Assembly (NCBI RefSeq): GCF_024171925.1
Contig: NZ_JAMTCO010000013.1
Span: 220,740 to 284,739, forward strand
Length of the DNA: 64,000 nt
Direction of reading: 5' to 3'
Source: Actinokineospora diospyrosa
Lineage (GTDB): Bacteria; Actinomycetota; Actinomycetes; Mycobacteriales; Pseudonocardiaceae
Shown here: piece by piece, positions 42,920 through 52,433 of the stretch
Position numbering within the stretch: position 1 is the stretch's first letter
Layout: each line of letters starts with the position of its first letter
Made by a program: the position numbers and the translations under genes
Notes under the pieces: generated by a model
The model's input: the letters and a program-made list of their open reading frames with translations, nothing else
The model's database searches: none
Told to the model about the DNA's origin: nothing

Positions 42920-43921
42920 TCAGCTCCCTTGCTGCCACCCTGGTCCGGCGATGGCGGGCGGTGTGGTGTCGCGGTGTGACTGCCAGCTCACCTGCCACTG
43001 CTCGGGCGGCAGCGCCAAGGCCGCGCACACCTCCCGCGCCACCTCCTCCGGACCTCGCCCGCGCCCCGGGGTGTCAAACCACACCGAGTAGTGGCCGGTG
43101 ATGAGGGTGACACGGAAGAGCCCGGGCTCCCGGTGCTTGTTGCCCACCCAACCGAGGGTCAGGTCGTACCCCCGCAGCCGGTCGCGATCGATACCGGCGT
43201 GCACGAGGCGACGAGCGGTGCGCAGCGGCGTCTCCCACGCGTGGTCGGCGACGAACCTGGCGAGCTCGCGGTCGTACTGCGCCGCGGTGAAGGTGGCGTT
43301 CGGCGCCACGACCGAGTCTTCAGTGTCCTCGGGGTCCGGGGACCAGTCCCAGTGCACCACGTCGCCGTCGCGGGTGATCGTGACTCCCGCGTTCTCGGTG
43401 TACCAGTAGAACGAGCCGTCGTGCGGGATGCCGTCCTCGCCCGTGACGACGATCGGGACCACCCGCGGCTCAGGACCGGCTACCAGCAGGTTGTCGGGCA
43501 GCAGGACCTCGTCGGGGTCCACACCGCGCGCACCCCAGACCGTCGTCATCTCCGTCCCGTTGACCTCGACCAGCACCTGGAACACCTCCTCACGCGGCCC
43601 CGGTGCCACGGCCAACCGCAACGTGTCCACCCCGGCCCGCCTGATCACCCCACCACCGGCCGCGACCGCGAACCCCAACGGCACAGTGCCCACCGCCGGA
43701 ATCCCCAACTCCGCGAACGTGGCCCTCACCAACTCGTCGATCTCCCACCGCGAGTCCCTCGCCGAAGCCCCCGCCAAATCCCGCAACCCCGGCGAGTCCA
43801 GCCCGTCAACCAGCGCCAGGCACGCCTCGTGGATCAGGTCACGAGGCCCCGCCCCAACCACCTGCCAACGACGGACTGCCTGGTAGAGACGCTGCTCGGA
43901 GGATTCGTTCACACCGGCCAT
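42920..43921 (-). CDS. Conserved hypothetical protein, paralogue of the 47058-48032 product
   Basis: 333 residues from ATG 43921. No family recognised. The N-terminal third is helical (SEQRLYQAVRRWQVVGAG, EACLALVDGLDSPGLRDLAG), then a beta-rich part with EVNGTEMTTVWGARGVDPDE and TITRDGDVVHWDWSPDPEDT, and a C-terminal segment (YDRELARFVADHAWETPLRT, RGRGPEEVAREVCAALALPP). It has no signal peptide, TM segment or enzymatic motif. The paralogue at 47058 aligns over its full length at about half the positions, so both come from a duplication. Confidence 0.7.
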   Translation of the reverse strand: MAGVNESSEQRLYQAVRRWQVVGAGPRDLIHEACLALVDGLDSPGLRDLAGASARDSRWEIDELVRATFAELGIPAVGTVPLGFAVAAGGGVIRRAGVDTLRLAVAPGPREEVFQVLVEVNGTEMTTVWGARGVDPDEVLLPDNLLVAGPEPRVVPIVVTGEDGIPHDGSFYWYTENAGVTITRDGDVVHWDWSPDPEDTEDSVVAPNATFTAAQYDRELARFVADHAWETPLRTARRLVHAGIDRDRLRGYDLTLGWVGNKHREPGLFRVTLITGHYSVWFDTPGRGRGPEEVAREVCAALALPPEQWQVSWQSHRDTTPPAIAGPGWQQGS

Positions 43922-44052
43922 CCTCCACACCCACCACCCCAAGCGCACCGCGGTTTCCCACCGCACGGTCCTGCGATCGGAGTCGGTATCGCTCGAGACG
44001 TGGCTATCTCAGTAGGCTTCCGGTGAGGGTCCCCCATACCAAAGGAGCCCCC

Positions 44053-44877
44053 GTGTCTCCCACTGAGCTGCACCTGCGCACCCTGGACGGGCTGGCTTTG
44101 GCGGCCACGATGGTCACACCGCCAGCCACGTTGTCTCCGGCGCCGTCTGCCCTGGTCATGGTGCATGGCGGTGGAGTAACCCGGGAAGAAGGCGGCTTCT
44201 TCGCTCGCCTGGCGAACGGCCTTGCGGAGGCGGGGGTCATCAGTCTGCGTTACGACCTGCGGGGGCACGGGGAGAGTGAGGGGCAGCCTCAGGAGTCGTC
44301 GCTGGCAGCGCACCTCAACGACATTCAGGTAGCGCTTCGGTACGTGCGCGAGGATGTGGGCGCCTCCCGGGTCAGTTTGCTCGGCGCTAGCTTCGGTGGT
44401 GGGTTGGCGGCCTACTACGCGGCGCAGCGTCCGGCGGAAGTCGCGCGACTGGTGCTCCTCAACCCGCAGCTCAACTACAAGCGTCGCTACATTGACCAGA
44501 AACCGCACTGGTCAGACGACTCCTTGAGCACGGAAGCCGCTCAGCGGCTTGCCGCACAGGGCTACCTCGACCACTCGCCGACCGTTCAGCACAGCCGGGC
44601 TTTCCTCAACGAGGTGTTCTGGCTACAGCCGAACACCGTCCTTGGTCAGATCGCTGCCCCGACCCTCATCGTGCATGGCACGGAGGACACCTTCGTGCCG
44701 GTGGCGGCCTCTCGAGAGGCCGTGCGGCAACTCCGGGTGGAGCACCGGCTGGTGGAGATCGAGGGGGCCGAACACGGCTTCGCCGTCCACCGCGATCCGG
44801 AGTACGCCAATCCCCAGAGTCAAGCCTGGCAGGCATCCGTCATCGGGACGGTGCGGCAGTGGCTTACTGGCTCCTGA
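44053..44877 (+). CDS. Alpha/beta hydrolase
   Basis: 274 residues from GTG 44053, chosen for AAAGGAG 5 nt upstream. Triad and fold motifs: VMVHGGGVTREEGGFFARLA, SLRYDLRGHGESEGQPQESS, nucleophile in LLGASFGGGLAAYYAAQRPA, acid in IVHGTEDTFVPVAASREAV and His in IEGAEHGFAVHRDPEY. It resembles the dienelactone-hydrolase/serine-aminopeptidase-like group. It is convergent with the broken XRE regulator gene. Substrate unknown. Confidence 0.88.
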   Translation: MSPTELHLRTLDGLALAATMVTPPATLSPAPSALVMVHGGGVTREEGGFFARLANGLAEAGVISLRYDLRGHGESEGQPQESSLAAHLNDIQVALRYVREDVGASRVSLLGASFGGGLAAYYAAQRPAEVARLVLLNPQLNYKRRYIDQKPHWSDDSLSTEAAQRLAAQGYLDHSPTVQHSRAFLNEVFWLQPNTVLGQIAAPTLIVHGTEDTFVPVAASREAVRQLRVEHRLVEIEGAEHGFAVHRDPEYANPQSQAWQASVIGTVRQWLTGS

Positions 44878-44884
44878 CTGCGGC

Positions 44885-46069
44885 TTACGTCCTCAAGGCG
44901 TCCTGAAGGGCTCTGGGCGCGGGTCGGTTACGCCAGGGCTGCAAGGTGGCCACGACCCGTCCGAGTTCGCGTTTGGTGCGGCTGGAACCGAGTTCACTGG
45001 CCAGTTCCACAGCGGCCACGCCTTCCAGCGCCGCCGTGTCCGGATCCCCGCTGAGCGCCAAGGCCACGGCTCGGCGGGCCCGGAAGTAGCCCTCGTCCCG
45101 GCGGGACAGAGTTTGTGTCGTTAGGACCTCCCCGAAGAGTGTGGCTGCCCGGGCTGGCTTTCCAGCCTCGATGTAGCAGCTGGCCACCCGCAGCAAGTGG
45201 GTCTGGTCGTTGTAGTAGCTGCTGAGCCGGTGGTGTCCGTCCGTGGTGTCGGGAGCGGCAGCCAATGTTCGGGCTTCGCCTAGCTTGCGTTCAACAGCAT
45301 CGATCGGTTCGCCGAGCATGGCCAGGCCCCGAGCCTCCTGTTGGGCGACTTCAGCGCGGACAGCGGGTGGCAGCTGCCAAGGGCCGGAGTAGGCCGCTTG
45401 GGCAAAGGCCAGTACCCGCGCCGCGTCTCGTTGCTCGTAGGCCATCTGTCACCGTTTCAGGAGCACGTAGCCCTGGAAGGGCAGGTCCCCGGCTTCCTGT
45501 GCCCATTCGGTGGCCCGGTCGTGCCAGAAGCGGGCCGCGGCTGTCTCCTGCAAGTCCCGGTAGAGCCAGCCCGCGAACTCGGCGCTCTTGGCTCCGAACC
45601 GCAGGAGATCACCGCGGACCCGGTGGGGTACTTCTCGGGCGTTGTCCTTGACCGCTCGCAGCAGGCCCAGCACGCCGGGGAGGGCAGTGCGGGGGCCTTC
45701 GGTGCCGTCATAGCTCATGTAGGTGCGGAGCTGGAGCTCGAAGTAGCCGATGATCGGGCCATCAAAGAAGCGGGCGCTGTCAGTAAGGGCTTTCGCCAGA
45801 TGCTCCGTGTCCTGAGCACCGGACAGGGGAGTAGCTGCTGGAGGTGTGGGGAAGGCGCCGGGCTGGGGGCTGAGGAGCTGGACCAGTTCGCTTCGGCTGA
45901 TCCCCAACAACGCGGCCAGCTTCGGCCACAGGTAGGGCTGGGGTTCGTTGCGCCCGGCTTCCCACCGATAGACGGTTATGCGGTCAACGTGCAGGGCTTC
46001 GGCCAATTGTTCCTGGCTGAGGCCCTGGGCTTTGCGCCTGCGTGCCAGCTCGGAGCGCCTGACCGTCAT
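44885..46069 (-). pseudogene. XRE/TPR-type transcriptional regulator interrupted by an in-frame TGA
   Basis: From ATG 46069 the frame encodes an HTH_3 domain (RRRKAQGLSQEQLAEALHVD with RITVYRWEAGRNEPQPYLWP), a linker and a helical domain, then meets TGA at 45449-45451 after YVLLKR. The same frame continues directly, with Gln then MAYEQRDAARVLAFAQAAYS, and runs on as TPR-like helices to 44885. Intact relatives are single proteins of about 390 residues, so one base change (for example TCA to TGA) best explains the break. The second half has an ATG two codons after the stop and could reinitiate. A sequencing error or readthrough is less likely but possible. Confidence 0.75.
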
Positions 46070-46309
46070 AGTGGACAGTGTTCCACGATTGCCCATGATC
46101 CGTCCCTGTTGTGTTTGCCCAGGTCATGGACGGCTGTGCATAGTTCGTGTTGCAGAGTGCCGCGGAGGTGAGCTGTGTCCGGCGCGTGCGGACCGCAATG
46201 GTCGAAACCAAGACACCCGGAGCCGGTGAGCCCTCCCGCACGGGACGACTGAGCCACCTCCCTGACCCGGCGTGCTGTCTTCACAACAGTGAGCTTGATC
46301 GTGTACGCG

Positions 46310-46400
46310 CTAGACCTGGAGACCCGCGGGTTCGGTCACCAGCTGCTCCAGGCCCACGGCGGCCCGCTTGCCGCCGTCGATTTCCGCTGGGAGGGGAGAC
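46310..46400 (-). pseudogene. Remnant of a methyl-accepting chemotaxis protein C-terminus
   Basis: The plus-strand segment 46341-46380 matches 48181-48220, the 3' part of the intact MCP gene, at 37 of 40 positions. On the minus strand it reads EIDGGKRAAVGLEQL against [15 protein letters not shown] in the intact gene. The homology stops on both sides, so it is a small fragment of a former second copy. The surrounding gap 46070-46483 contains no other recognisable gene. Confidence 0.7.
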
Positions 46401-46424
46401 GGGGGTTCCCACCAGCGCGAACAC
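46400..46424. repeat. 25-nt dispersed repeat, copy 2
   Basis: CGGGGGTTCCCACC, then A, then GCGCGAACAC: 24 of 25 bases as in the copy at 42892-42916. It lies directly beside the MCP remnant, which suggests a recombination junction or a mobile short repeat. Confidence 0.5.
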
Positions 46425-46483
46425 CGGGTGAACCGCCCGGGAAACCCGGTTGACCGGCGTTTCCCGGCCACAGCATTCGCCGC

Positions 46484-47074
46484 ATGTGGGCAGCACCGGC
46501 TCCGGAAGGGGCGATCGACGGCAAGGCGTTGCGCGAGTCGTTGCTCGCGGAGTTCGCTTGGCGCGGTGATCGCACTGATCACACCAGGTACGCCGACATG
46601 TGCGGGTGGTGGCGTGATCCCGAGACGTTGCGGTCGCTCGGGGCCGGTTTGGCCGCCCTGTTCGCCGACTTGCGGCCCACGGTCGTGCTCAGCCCGGAGT
46701 CGCGGGGACACATCCTCGGTCCGCTGGTCGCGATCGCCCTCGGTGTGGGGTTCGTCGAGGTGCGCAAAGACCCCGACCAGCTCACCGACAGCGACGCGTG
46801 GGTCAAGCGCACGGCCCCACCGGACTACCTGGACCGCCAGTTGCGGCTCGGCTTCCCCCGCCGACTCGTGCGCCCCCACGACCGGGTCCTCATGGTCGAC
46901 GACTGGATCGAGACCGGCGGCCAAGCGACCGCGGTCCGCGCCTTGGTCGACGAGGTGGGCGCCGACTGGCTGGGCGCCGCCACCGTCGTCGACGCCTTGG
47001 ACGACAGCGCGCTCCGCCGCAGGCTCACCGTCCGATCACTGCTGACCTACCGGGACCTCATGGCCTCCTACTAG
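46484..47074 (+). CDS. Phosphoribosyltransferase-fold protein
   Basis: 196 residues from ATG 46484. The PRPP-binding loop is RVLMVDDWIETGGQATAVRA, with VVLSPESRGHILGPLVAIAL as the upstream PRTase strand and loop and GVGFVEVRKDPDQL as the flexible region, as in adenine/xanthine PRTase-like proteins. Whether it is an active PRTase or a regulator is unclear. It is convergent with the unknown gene at 47058, overlapping it by 17 nt at the 3' ends. Confidence 0.85.
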   Translation: MWAAPAPEGAIDGKALRESLLAEFAWRGDRTDHTRYADMCGWWRDPETLRSLGAGLAALFADLRPTVVLSPESRGHILGPLVAIALGVGFVEVRKDPDQLTDSDAWVKRTAPPDYLDRQLRLGFPRRLVRPHDRVLMVDDWIETGGQATAVRALVDEVGADWLGAATVVDALDDSALRRRLTVRSLLTYRDLMASY

Positions 47075-48032
47075 GCGTGGGCTGCCACGACGGGCCGGCG
47101 ATTGAAGGTGGTGTGGTCACGCTGGCTTTCGTTGAGGACCAGGTCGCCCGCCACTGCTCGAGCGGGAGCGCCAGGGACTCGCACACCGCTCGCGCCAGCT
47201 CCTCGGGGCCACGTCCGAGCCACGGCGTGTCGACGAACACCTGGTACTCGTCGACGGCGAACGTGACACGGAAGTACTCGGGGTCCTGGTTTCTCCTGCC
47301 CACCCAGCCGAACTCGAGGCCGTGGTCGCGCAGCCGGTCGCGGTCCATGCCGGTCTGGACGAGTCGACCGGCGGTGCGCAGCGGTGTCTCCCACGAGTGG
47401 TCGGCGCCCACCCTCGCGAGTTCGGCGTCGTACTCCGCCGCGCCGAAGGTGAGGTTCGGCTCGATAGGGGAGTTCGCGGGCCAGTCCCAGTGCACCCGGT
47501 CCCCGTCGCGGGTGACCGTGACCTTGATGGTCTCGCTGTCGTACTCGCAGCACTCGACCAGGACAGCGATCGGCACGACCCGCGGCTTGGGGCCGCCCGA
47601 GAGCAGGTTGTCGGGGATGAGCAGCTCGTCCGGGTCCACACCGCGGTGTCCCCAGACCCGGGTCATGTCCGTCCCGTTGACCTCGACCACCACCTGGAAC
47701 CGGTTCACCCCCTCCCCGGGCACGACGTCCAACCGGAGCACGTCCACCGCGTCGCGCCGGGTGACCCCGCCACCGGCGGCCGCGGCGCACCCCAGCGGCA
47801 TGGTCCCCACCTCGGGGATCCCCAGCTCGGCCAGCGTCGCGGTCACCACGTCGCCGACGTCGTAGCGGGAGTCGCGCGGCGAAGCGCCTGCGAGGTCCCG
47901 CAACGCGGGCGAGTCCAGCCCGTCGACCAGCGCCAGGCAGGCCGCGTCGATCACACCGGCCAGCCCCTCCTTCGGAACCACCTGCCAGCGCCGCACCGCG
48001 CCGTAGAGCCGCTGTTCAGCCGAGTCGCCCAT
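47058..48032 (-). CDS. Conserved hypothetical protein, paralogue of the 42920-43921 product
   Basis: 324 residues from ATG 48032 (MGDSAEQRLYGAVRRWQVVP). It has the same order of motifs as its paralogue: AACLALVDGLDSPALRDLAG, VVEVNGTDMTRVWGHRGVDP with DELLIPDNLL, TVTRDGDRVHWDWPANSP, ELARVGADHSWETPLRTAGR and LGRGPEELARAVCESLALPL with EQW. The 3' end overlaps the convergent PRTase gene by 17 nt. No catalytic motif. It lies directly downstream of the MCP gene but is separated by a strong terminator. Confidence 0.7.
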   Translation of the reverse strand: MGDSAEQRLYGAVRRWQVVPKEGLAGVIDAACLALVDGLDSPALRDLAGASPRDSRYDVGDVVTATLAELGIPEVGTMPLGCAAAAGGGVTRRDAVDVLRLDVVPGEGVNRFQVVVEVNGTDMTRVWGHRGVDPDELLIPDNLLSGGPKPRVVPIAVLVECCEYDSETIKVTVTRDGDRVHWDWPANSPIEPNLTFGAAEYDAELARVGADHSWETPLRTAGRLVQTGMDRDRLRDHGLEFGWVGRRNQDPEYFRVTFAVDEYQVFVDTPWLGRGPEELARAVCESLALPLEQWRATWSSTKASVTTPPSIAGPSWQPTPSRRP

Positions 48033-48076
48033 CCGAATCCTGCACATCGGCCACCGCGTGCGCACCCGAGTAAACG

Positions 48077-48114
48077 GCCGACGGCGGACCGGCTGGGGCC
48101 GGTCCGCCGTCGGC
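48077..48114 (-). terminator. Terminator of the MCP gene
   Basis: GCCGACGGCGGACCGG (48077-48092) pairs perfectly with 48099-48114 over 16 bp, loop CTGGGG. On the minus strand the stem is followed by CCGTTTAC. It starts 24 nt beyond the MCP stop codon. Confidence 0.8.
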
Positions 48115-48137
48115 GGTGGGGTGGAGAGGGGTTCGGA

Positions 48138-49760
48138 TCAGTACTGGAAGCGGGCCACCAGCTCGCGCAGGTGGGCGGCGAGCTGCTCCAGGTCCACGGC
48201 GGCCTGCTTGCTGCCGTCGATCTCCTGCGCCGCGGTCAGCGTGGCGCTGGCGACGTGGCCGATGCTGCCCGCGATCTGCGAGCTGCCCGATGCGGCCTCG
48301 GCGATCGAGCGGGTCATCTCGCTGGTGGTGGCGGTCTGCTCCTCCACGGCCGAGGCGATCACCAGCTGGTAGTCGTTGATCTTGGCGATGATCTCGGAGA
48401 TCTCGCCGATCGTGCCGACCGCCTGCGCGGTGTCGGACTGGATGGCCTCGACCTTGCGGGCGATGTCCTCGGTGGCCTTGGCCGTCTCCTGCGCCAGCTC
48501 CTTGACCTCGCTGGCCACGACCGCGAAGCCGCGGCCCGCGTCACCGGCGCGGGCGGCCTCGATGGTCGCGTTGAGCGCCAGCAGGTTGGTCTGCTCGGCG
48601 ATCGAGGTGATGACCTTGACGACGTTGCCGATCTGCGCCGAGGAGTCGCCCAGCTTGGCGACCACGTCGGTGGTGGAGGCGGCGACCTCGACCGCGTGCG
48701 AGGCCACGTTGGCGCCCTCGTTCGCGCTGTGCGCGATCTCCTTGATCGACGAGCCGAGCTCCTCGGCGCCGGTGGCCACGGTCTGCAGGTTCAGCGACAC
48801 GTTGTCCGCGGCCGCGGCGACCTGGGTGGCCTGGGTGTTGGCGCCGGTGGTGCTCTCCAGCAGCCGGTCGCTGACCTGCACCAGGCGGGTCGAGTCCGAC
48901 TGCAGGGTCTGCGCGGTGGTGGCCAGCGCCGACACCGCGGCGCCGAAGTTCTCCCGGGCCCGGTTGAACGCGGTGCCCAGCTGCCCGACCTCGTCGTCGC
49001 CCTCGACCACGGCGGCCTTGCTCAGGTCGCCGTCGGCCATGTGCTGGGCCACGACGGTGATCTGGCGCAGCGGGCGCACGATGCGCCCGGCGACCAGCAG
49101 CGCGAGCAGGATCGCCGCGGCGAGACCGACGATCATCGAGATCAGCACGACGGTCCACGCGGTGTTGTAGGCGTCGCTGCCCTCGGCCGCGGCGCGCTCG
49201 GCGCTGGTGCGCTCGATGACGGCGAGCTCGTCGATGCCCTTGTCGATGTTGCCGACCAGGGTGGTGAACTCGTTCATGTCGGTGATCGGGGTGTAGCCGG
49301 CGGGCACGGGGTCGCCGTAGGAGATGTCGCGCTCGATGCGGAACTTCTTCTGGTCGGCGAGCAGCTTCGCGGCGCGGACCCGGCCCGCCTCCTCGGTGGT
49401 GTGCGAGAGGTAGGCCTCGACCGAGGTGTCGATCTTGCCGTCGGCGGCGTGCTGGCCGTCGCGGGCCCGCTTCTGGCCCTCCGGGCTGTTGTCGACGTAC
49501 CACATCACGGCCCAGTGGTTGATGTCACCCTGCGCGCCGCGGATGTCACCGAGGTCGCTCAGCGCCGCGGCGTTGCCGGTGGCCACCCGGTTGAGCTGGG
49601 CGTCCAGGTTGGACATCTGGATCATCGCGAGCACGCCGATGAGCACGGCGACCGCGACGACCGCGCTCAGCGCGGTCAGGATCTTGGTCCGGATACCCCA
49701 GTTCGCGATGAGCCTGGCCAGGCCCCGCGGTTTCTTGATCTCGGTTGCGTTCGCAGCCAT
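48138..49760 (-). CDS. Methyl-accepting chemotaxis protein
   Basis: 540 residues. TM1 is about 29-48 ([20 protein letters not shown]), followed by a helical periplasmic-side sensor (about 50-210), TM2 near 212-235 ([20 protein letters not shown]), a HAMP domain ([20 protein letters not shown]) and the coiled-coil signalling domain. The hairpin tip is [20 protein letters not shown] with [20 protein letters not shown], the highly conserved CheA/CheW contact. The ligand is unknown. In an actinomycete it implies motile cells or spores. No other che gene is nearby. Confidence 0.95.
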   Translation of the reverse strand: MAANATEIKKPRGLARLIANWGIRTKILTALSAVVAVAVLIGVLAMIQMSNLDAQLNRVATGNAAALSDLGDIRGAQGDINHWAVMWYVDNSPEGQKRARDGQHAADGKIDTSVEAYLSHTTEEAGRVRAAKLLADQKKFRIERDISYGDPVPAGYTPITDMNEFTTLVGNIDKGIDELAVIERTSAERAAAEGSDAYNTAWTVVLISMIVGLAAAILLALLVAGRIVRPLRQITVVAQHMADGDLSKAAVVEGDDEVGQLGTAFNRARENFGAAVSALATTAQTLQSDSTRLVQVSDRLLESTTGANTQATQVAAAADNVSLNLQTVATGAEELGSSIKEIAHSANEGANVASHAVEVAASTTDVVAKLGDSSAQIGNVVKVITSIAEQTNLLALNATIEAARAGDAGRGFAVVASEVKELAQETAKATEDIARKVEAIQSDTAQAVGTIGEISEIIAKINDYQLVIASAVEEQTATTSEMTRSIAEAASGSSQIAGSIGHVASATLTAAQEIDGSKQAAVDLEQLAAHLRELVARFQY

Positions 49761-50116
49761 CGCCCTACCCTCACGCTCTTCGTCAGCCCTCTGGCTTCAC
49801 CTGCCCCGGGAAGGTCGGCACCCCGGCCATAGACCTGAGCCATTCATCCGACCGATGGCCCGGGCACGCAGTGCGACGGGGGAGCGCTCCAGGAGCGGTC
49901 CGGGTGCGCGTCGTGGGCGCGCGGTGCCATGACGAACGCCTTATCCCGCCTATTTCCGGCAGGTCGCATTGCTGCGGAAATGGTTTCGGTGAACAACGCT
50001 AAGGTGTGCCGATTCGCTGCCGATAATCGTTCACTCACCTGGTCGATTGTGATCGTCATAAATGCTGGGGCAGGCTGGAGGAACCTCTCAGACAAACCCA
50101 CAACAATGGAGAACGG
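49761..50116. other. Intergenic region between MCP and the secreted peptide gene
   Basis: 356 nt with no supported gene. A less GC-rich part (49970-50070, including GGTTTCGGTGAACAACGCTA) probably carries the divergent promoters. No other structure was found. Confidence 0.4.
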
Positions 50117-50410
50117 ATGCTCTTTCGTCGACTGCTGACCGCGTTCCTGCTGGCCACGGCCACCGTCCTGGCTCCAGTGGTGGTCGCGCCCGCCTCGGCG
50201 GCGCTGCCGTGCGGGACCTGGCAATACAGCGTCAGCAACAACACCTGGTTGTCCACCGGCCCCTATGTGCCCGCAGGATCCATCTTCAACGTGTCGGACC
50301 GGTCGAGCGCCCAGTACTGGGGAAACGCGTACTACAACCACGACGCGGGCTCCTACATCGGAACCGGAGGAATCTGGGCCAGCAATTTGAACTACCTGCG
50401 CTGCTGGTGA
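50117..50410 (+). CDS. Small secreted protein of unknown function
   Basis: 97 residues from ATG 50117. A Sec signal peptide is clear (RRLLTAFLLATATVLAPVVV, cleavage near APASAA-LPCG). The mature part of about 68 residues is rich in Tyr, Asn, Ser and Gly (YYNHDAGSYIGTGGIWASNL) and has only two cysteines, near its two ends (LPCGTW and LRCW), likely a single disulfide. It looks like a compact beta-sheet protein of the SH3-like small extracellular type. No family is recognised. Confidence 0.75.
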   Translation: MLFRRLLTAFLLATATVLAPVVVAPASAALPCGTWQYSVSNNTWLSTGPYVPAGSIFNVSDRSSAQYWGNAYYNHDAGSYIGTGGIWASNLNYLRCW

Positions 50411-50567
50411 GGTCGGGCGAACGGGTGGCCCGGGCGCGGTGAGCCTTCCCGGGTGACCCCCGTAGCGGTGATGCGCGTCACCGCGGGTCATCGACCCGCG
50501 GTGACCGCCCTGGCTTCAGTCCCACCCGCCAGTCTCACCCGCCAGTCTCACCCGTTAGTCCTACCGA

Positions 50568-51392
50568 TCAGTCCCACCAGAAGGTCCACGAGTGGTCGCC
50601 GACGAGGTGTTGGGCGTAGGCGGCGAGGGTGTTCGGTGGTTCGGACTGCCACACGTTGTCCGGGGCGAGCGCGAAGTGCTCCGCGGCGACGGCGAGGGCG
50701 TCGGTGTGGGTGGTCGGTGGGGCGGCGACGGCGAGCACGAGGGTGTCGAAGCCGATGCCGACCACGCGGGCGCCGAAGCGGTCCGCCCAGTCGCGCAGCA
50801 CGGCTGACAGCTTGGCCGGGTCGTCCATGTAGTTGGTGGGTCCGCCCCACTCGAGGGCCGCGGGGGTGTCGGCGCCCCGGTCCGCGGCGACCAGGCCGAG
50901 CCGCATCGACGGGTGACCGGCCAGCAGGTGGTCGGCGAGGTCGTCGGCCACGCGGTCCGGGTCGCCGGTGGTCGCGGGCACCGCGGCCAGTCCCGGCCAC
51001 TGGCGGCCGAAGGGGCTCGTGGTCGTCGGGGCCTCCTCCGCGGTGTGCTCGGCCCACCACCCGGCGAGCAGCGCGGCCGGGTCGTGCGCGCCGATCGTGG
51101 TCGTGTCCCCGGGCGCGACCTCGCCGGAGGCCCACGGCCGGTACTCCTCGGCCTCGTCGTCGAGCGCGTCCAACAGCACCGGCCACAGCCCGGACCGGGC
51201 GTGCTCGGCGCGCAACCTCGCCCACAGTCCGGCGGGTGCGGGCTCATCGCTCATCCATAACGCGGGTCGGTCGTCCTCCTCGTGCCGCACCAACCGCCCC
51301 GGCGGCAGCGCCACCGACAAACTCCGCCCCGCGCCCGCGTCGCCGGTGAACAGGTCCAGCAAGTCGGCGGGCAGCGCCCTCTTCTCTGTCAC
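50568..51392 (-). CDS. DUF4253 domain protein
   Basis: 274 residues from GTG 51392 (VTEKRALPADLLDLFTGD). The C-terminal 110 residues are DUF4253: ALEWGGPTNYMDDPAKLSAV, DRFGARVVGIGFDTLVLAVA, HFALAPDNVWQ and a final HSWTFWWD. The N-terminal half (LWPVLLDALDDEAEEYRPWA) is the usual companion region. The role is unknown; the family is widespread in actinobacteria and sometimes lies near polymorphic toxin loci. Confidence 0.87.
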   Translation of the reverse strand: MTEKRALPADLLDLFTGDAGAGRSLSVALPPGRLVRHEEDDRPALWMSDEPAPAGLWARLRAEHARSGLWPVLLDALDDEAEEYRPWASGEVAPGDTTTIGAHDPAALLAGWWAEHTAEEAPTTTSPFGRQWPGLAAVPATTGDPDRVADDLADHLLAGHPSMRLGLVAADRGADTPAALEWGGPTNYMDDPAKLSAVLRDWADRFGARVVGIGFDTLVLAVAAPPTTHTDALAVAAEHFALAPDNVWQSEPPNTLAAYAQHLVGDHSWTFWWD

Positions 51393-51552
51393 GCGCGGAT
51401 CGTAGCCGGCCGGTCCGACAGCGGGGCGGTTCCCCACAAGATCGACAGGCCGATCCGGGTGGTGGAGAAGTTTCCAGAACTGGGGGCAACCGGGTGCGGG
51501 CCTCGTGCGTGGAGCAGGTGTCACCATCCGTTCGACACCTGGGGAACTACTC

Positions 51553-52398
51553 ATGAGCTTGACCAAACGCTGGAGCGGCCTGCTGGTCGGCCTGGCCGTG
51601 GCGACCTCCGCGCTCACCGCCGTGACCGCGAGCCCCGCGGCGGCGGACCTGCCCGAGGCCCGCTGCGGGACCGGTGCGGCCATCCAAGGGGTGGAGGCGG
51701 ATGGCCGCCTCTTCGAGTTCTTGCACTTCGGTGCCGCCACGGGCACCCGCGACTGGTTCCCGAAGGAGTACATCGGGACCGGTTGGAACGGAACGCTGCT
51801 CTACAACTGGTGGGGGGACTACTACCTGATCCCGGAGGGCACCGGCGAACTGCGCCACTACGCGCGGAACAGGGGCCAGTGGAACACCATCAACGGCGCT
51901 CCTTACGAGGTCCTCGGCACCGGGTTCGACCGGTACACCGTTGATGGTGCGACCCTGACCCTTGACGCCTCGGGCAAGCTCTACGGGATCGACGACACCG
52001 GCGAACTCCGGGTCTGGATCCGCACCGACAACGGCTGGGAGAACGGCGCGGGCGAGGTCATCGGAACCGGCTGGGACTCCTTCGAGCGCGTCGTGGCAGG
52101 CGCTGAGGGCGAACTCTTCGCGTTCGAGCACGACGGCAGCGCGCTGCGGTACCAGTACCAGTACGACACCGGCGAGTGGACTGTTCAGGCCGACAACATC
52201 GACGAGGGCTGGGGCGACTTCACCAACGTCCTCTACGCGGGCGCGGGTGTGTTCTACGCGGTCGACCGGGCAGGCACTCTCTACTGGTACCGCTACGCCA
52301 ACGGCGAATGGGCCAACAACGGCATCGGCCGCCAGATCGGCGAAGGCTGGAAGAACCTCACCCTGGCCGTCAGCCCCAACACCTGCTCCGCCGCCTGA
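51553..52398 (+). CDS. Secreted tachylectin-like beta-propeller lectin
   Basis: 281 residues from ATG 51553. The signal peptide ends near ASPAAA-DLPEA. The mature protein is a chain of about 47-residue tachylectin blades, each with a GxGWxxF/T and YxI/YAV pattern: FPKEYIGTGWNGTLLYNWWG, YEVLGTGFDRYTVDGATLTL, IGTGWDSFERVVAGAEGELF and IDEGWGDFTNVLYAGAGVFY. Tachylectin-2 binds N-acetylglucosamine and N-acetylgalactosamine. It is followed 35 nt later by a paralogue and then a convergent LPMO, pointing to amino-sugar polymer binding outside the cell. Confidence 0.87.
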   Translation: MSLTKRWSGLLVGLAVATSALTAVTASPAAADLPEARCGTGAAIQGVEADGRLFEFLHFGAATGTRDWFPKEYIGTGWNGTLLYNWWGDYYLIPEGTGELRHYARNRGQWNTINGAPYEVLGTGFDRYTVDGATLTLDASGKLYGIDDTGELRVWIRTDNGWENGAGEVIGTGWDSFERVVAGAEGELFAFEHDGSALRYQYQYDTGEWTVQADNIDEGWGDFTNVLYAGAGVFYAVDRAGTLYWYRYANGEWANNGIGRQIGEGWKNLTLAVSPNTCSAA

Positions 52399-52433
52399 AG
52401 CCGACCCATCCGGACGTCAGTAGGAGCGTGAAC

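Noticed and set aside
42892..46424. The 25-nt repeat as a second CRISPR repeat
   Set aside because: Only two copies 3.5 kb apart were found, with no spacer-like spacing and no typical stem.
47322..49832. 836-codon plus-strand frame opposite the MCP gene
   Set aside because: It is an antisense shadow. The minus strand encodes an unmistakable chemoreceptor, and the plus product is Gly/Asp/Val/Leu noise.
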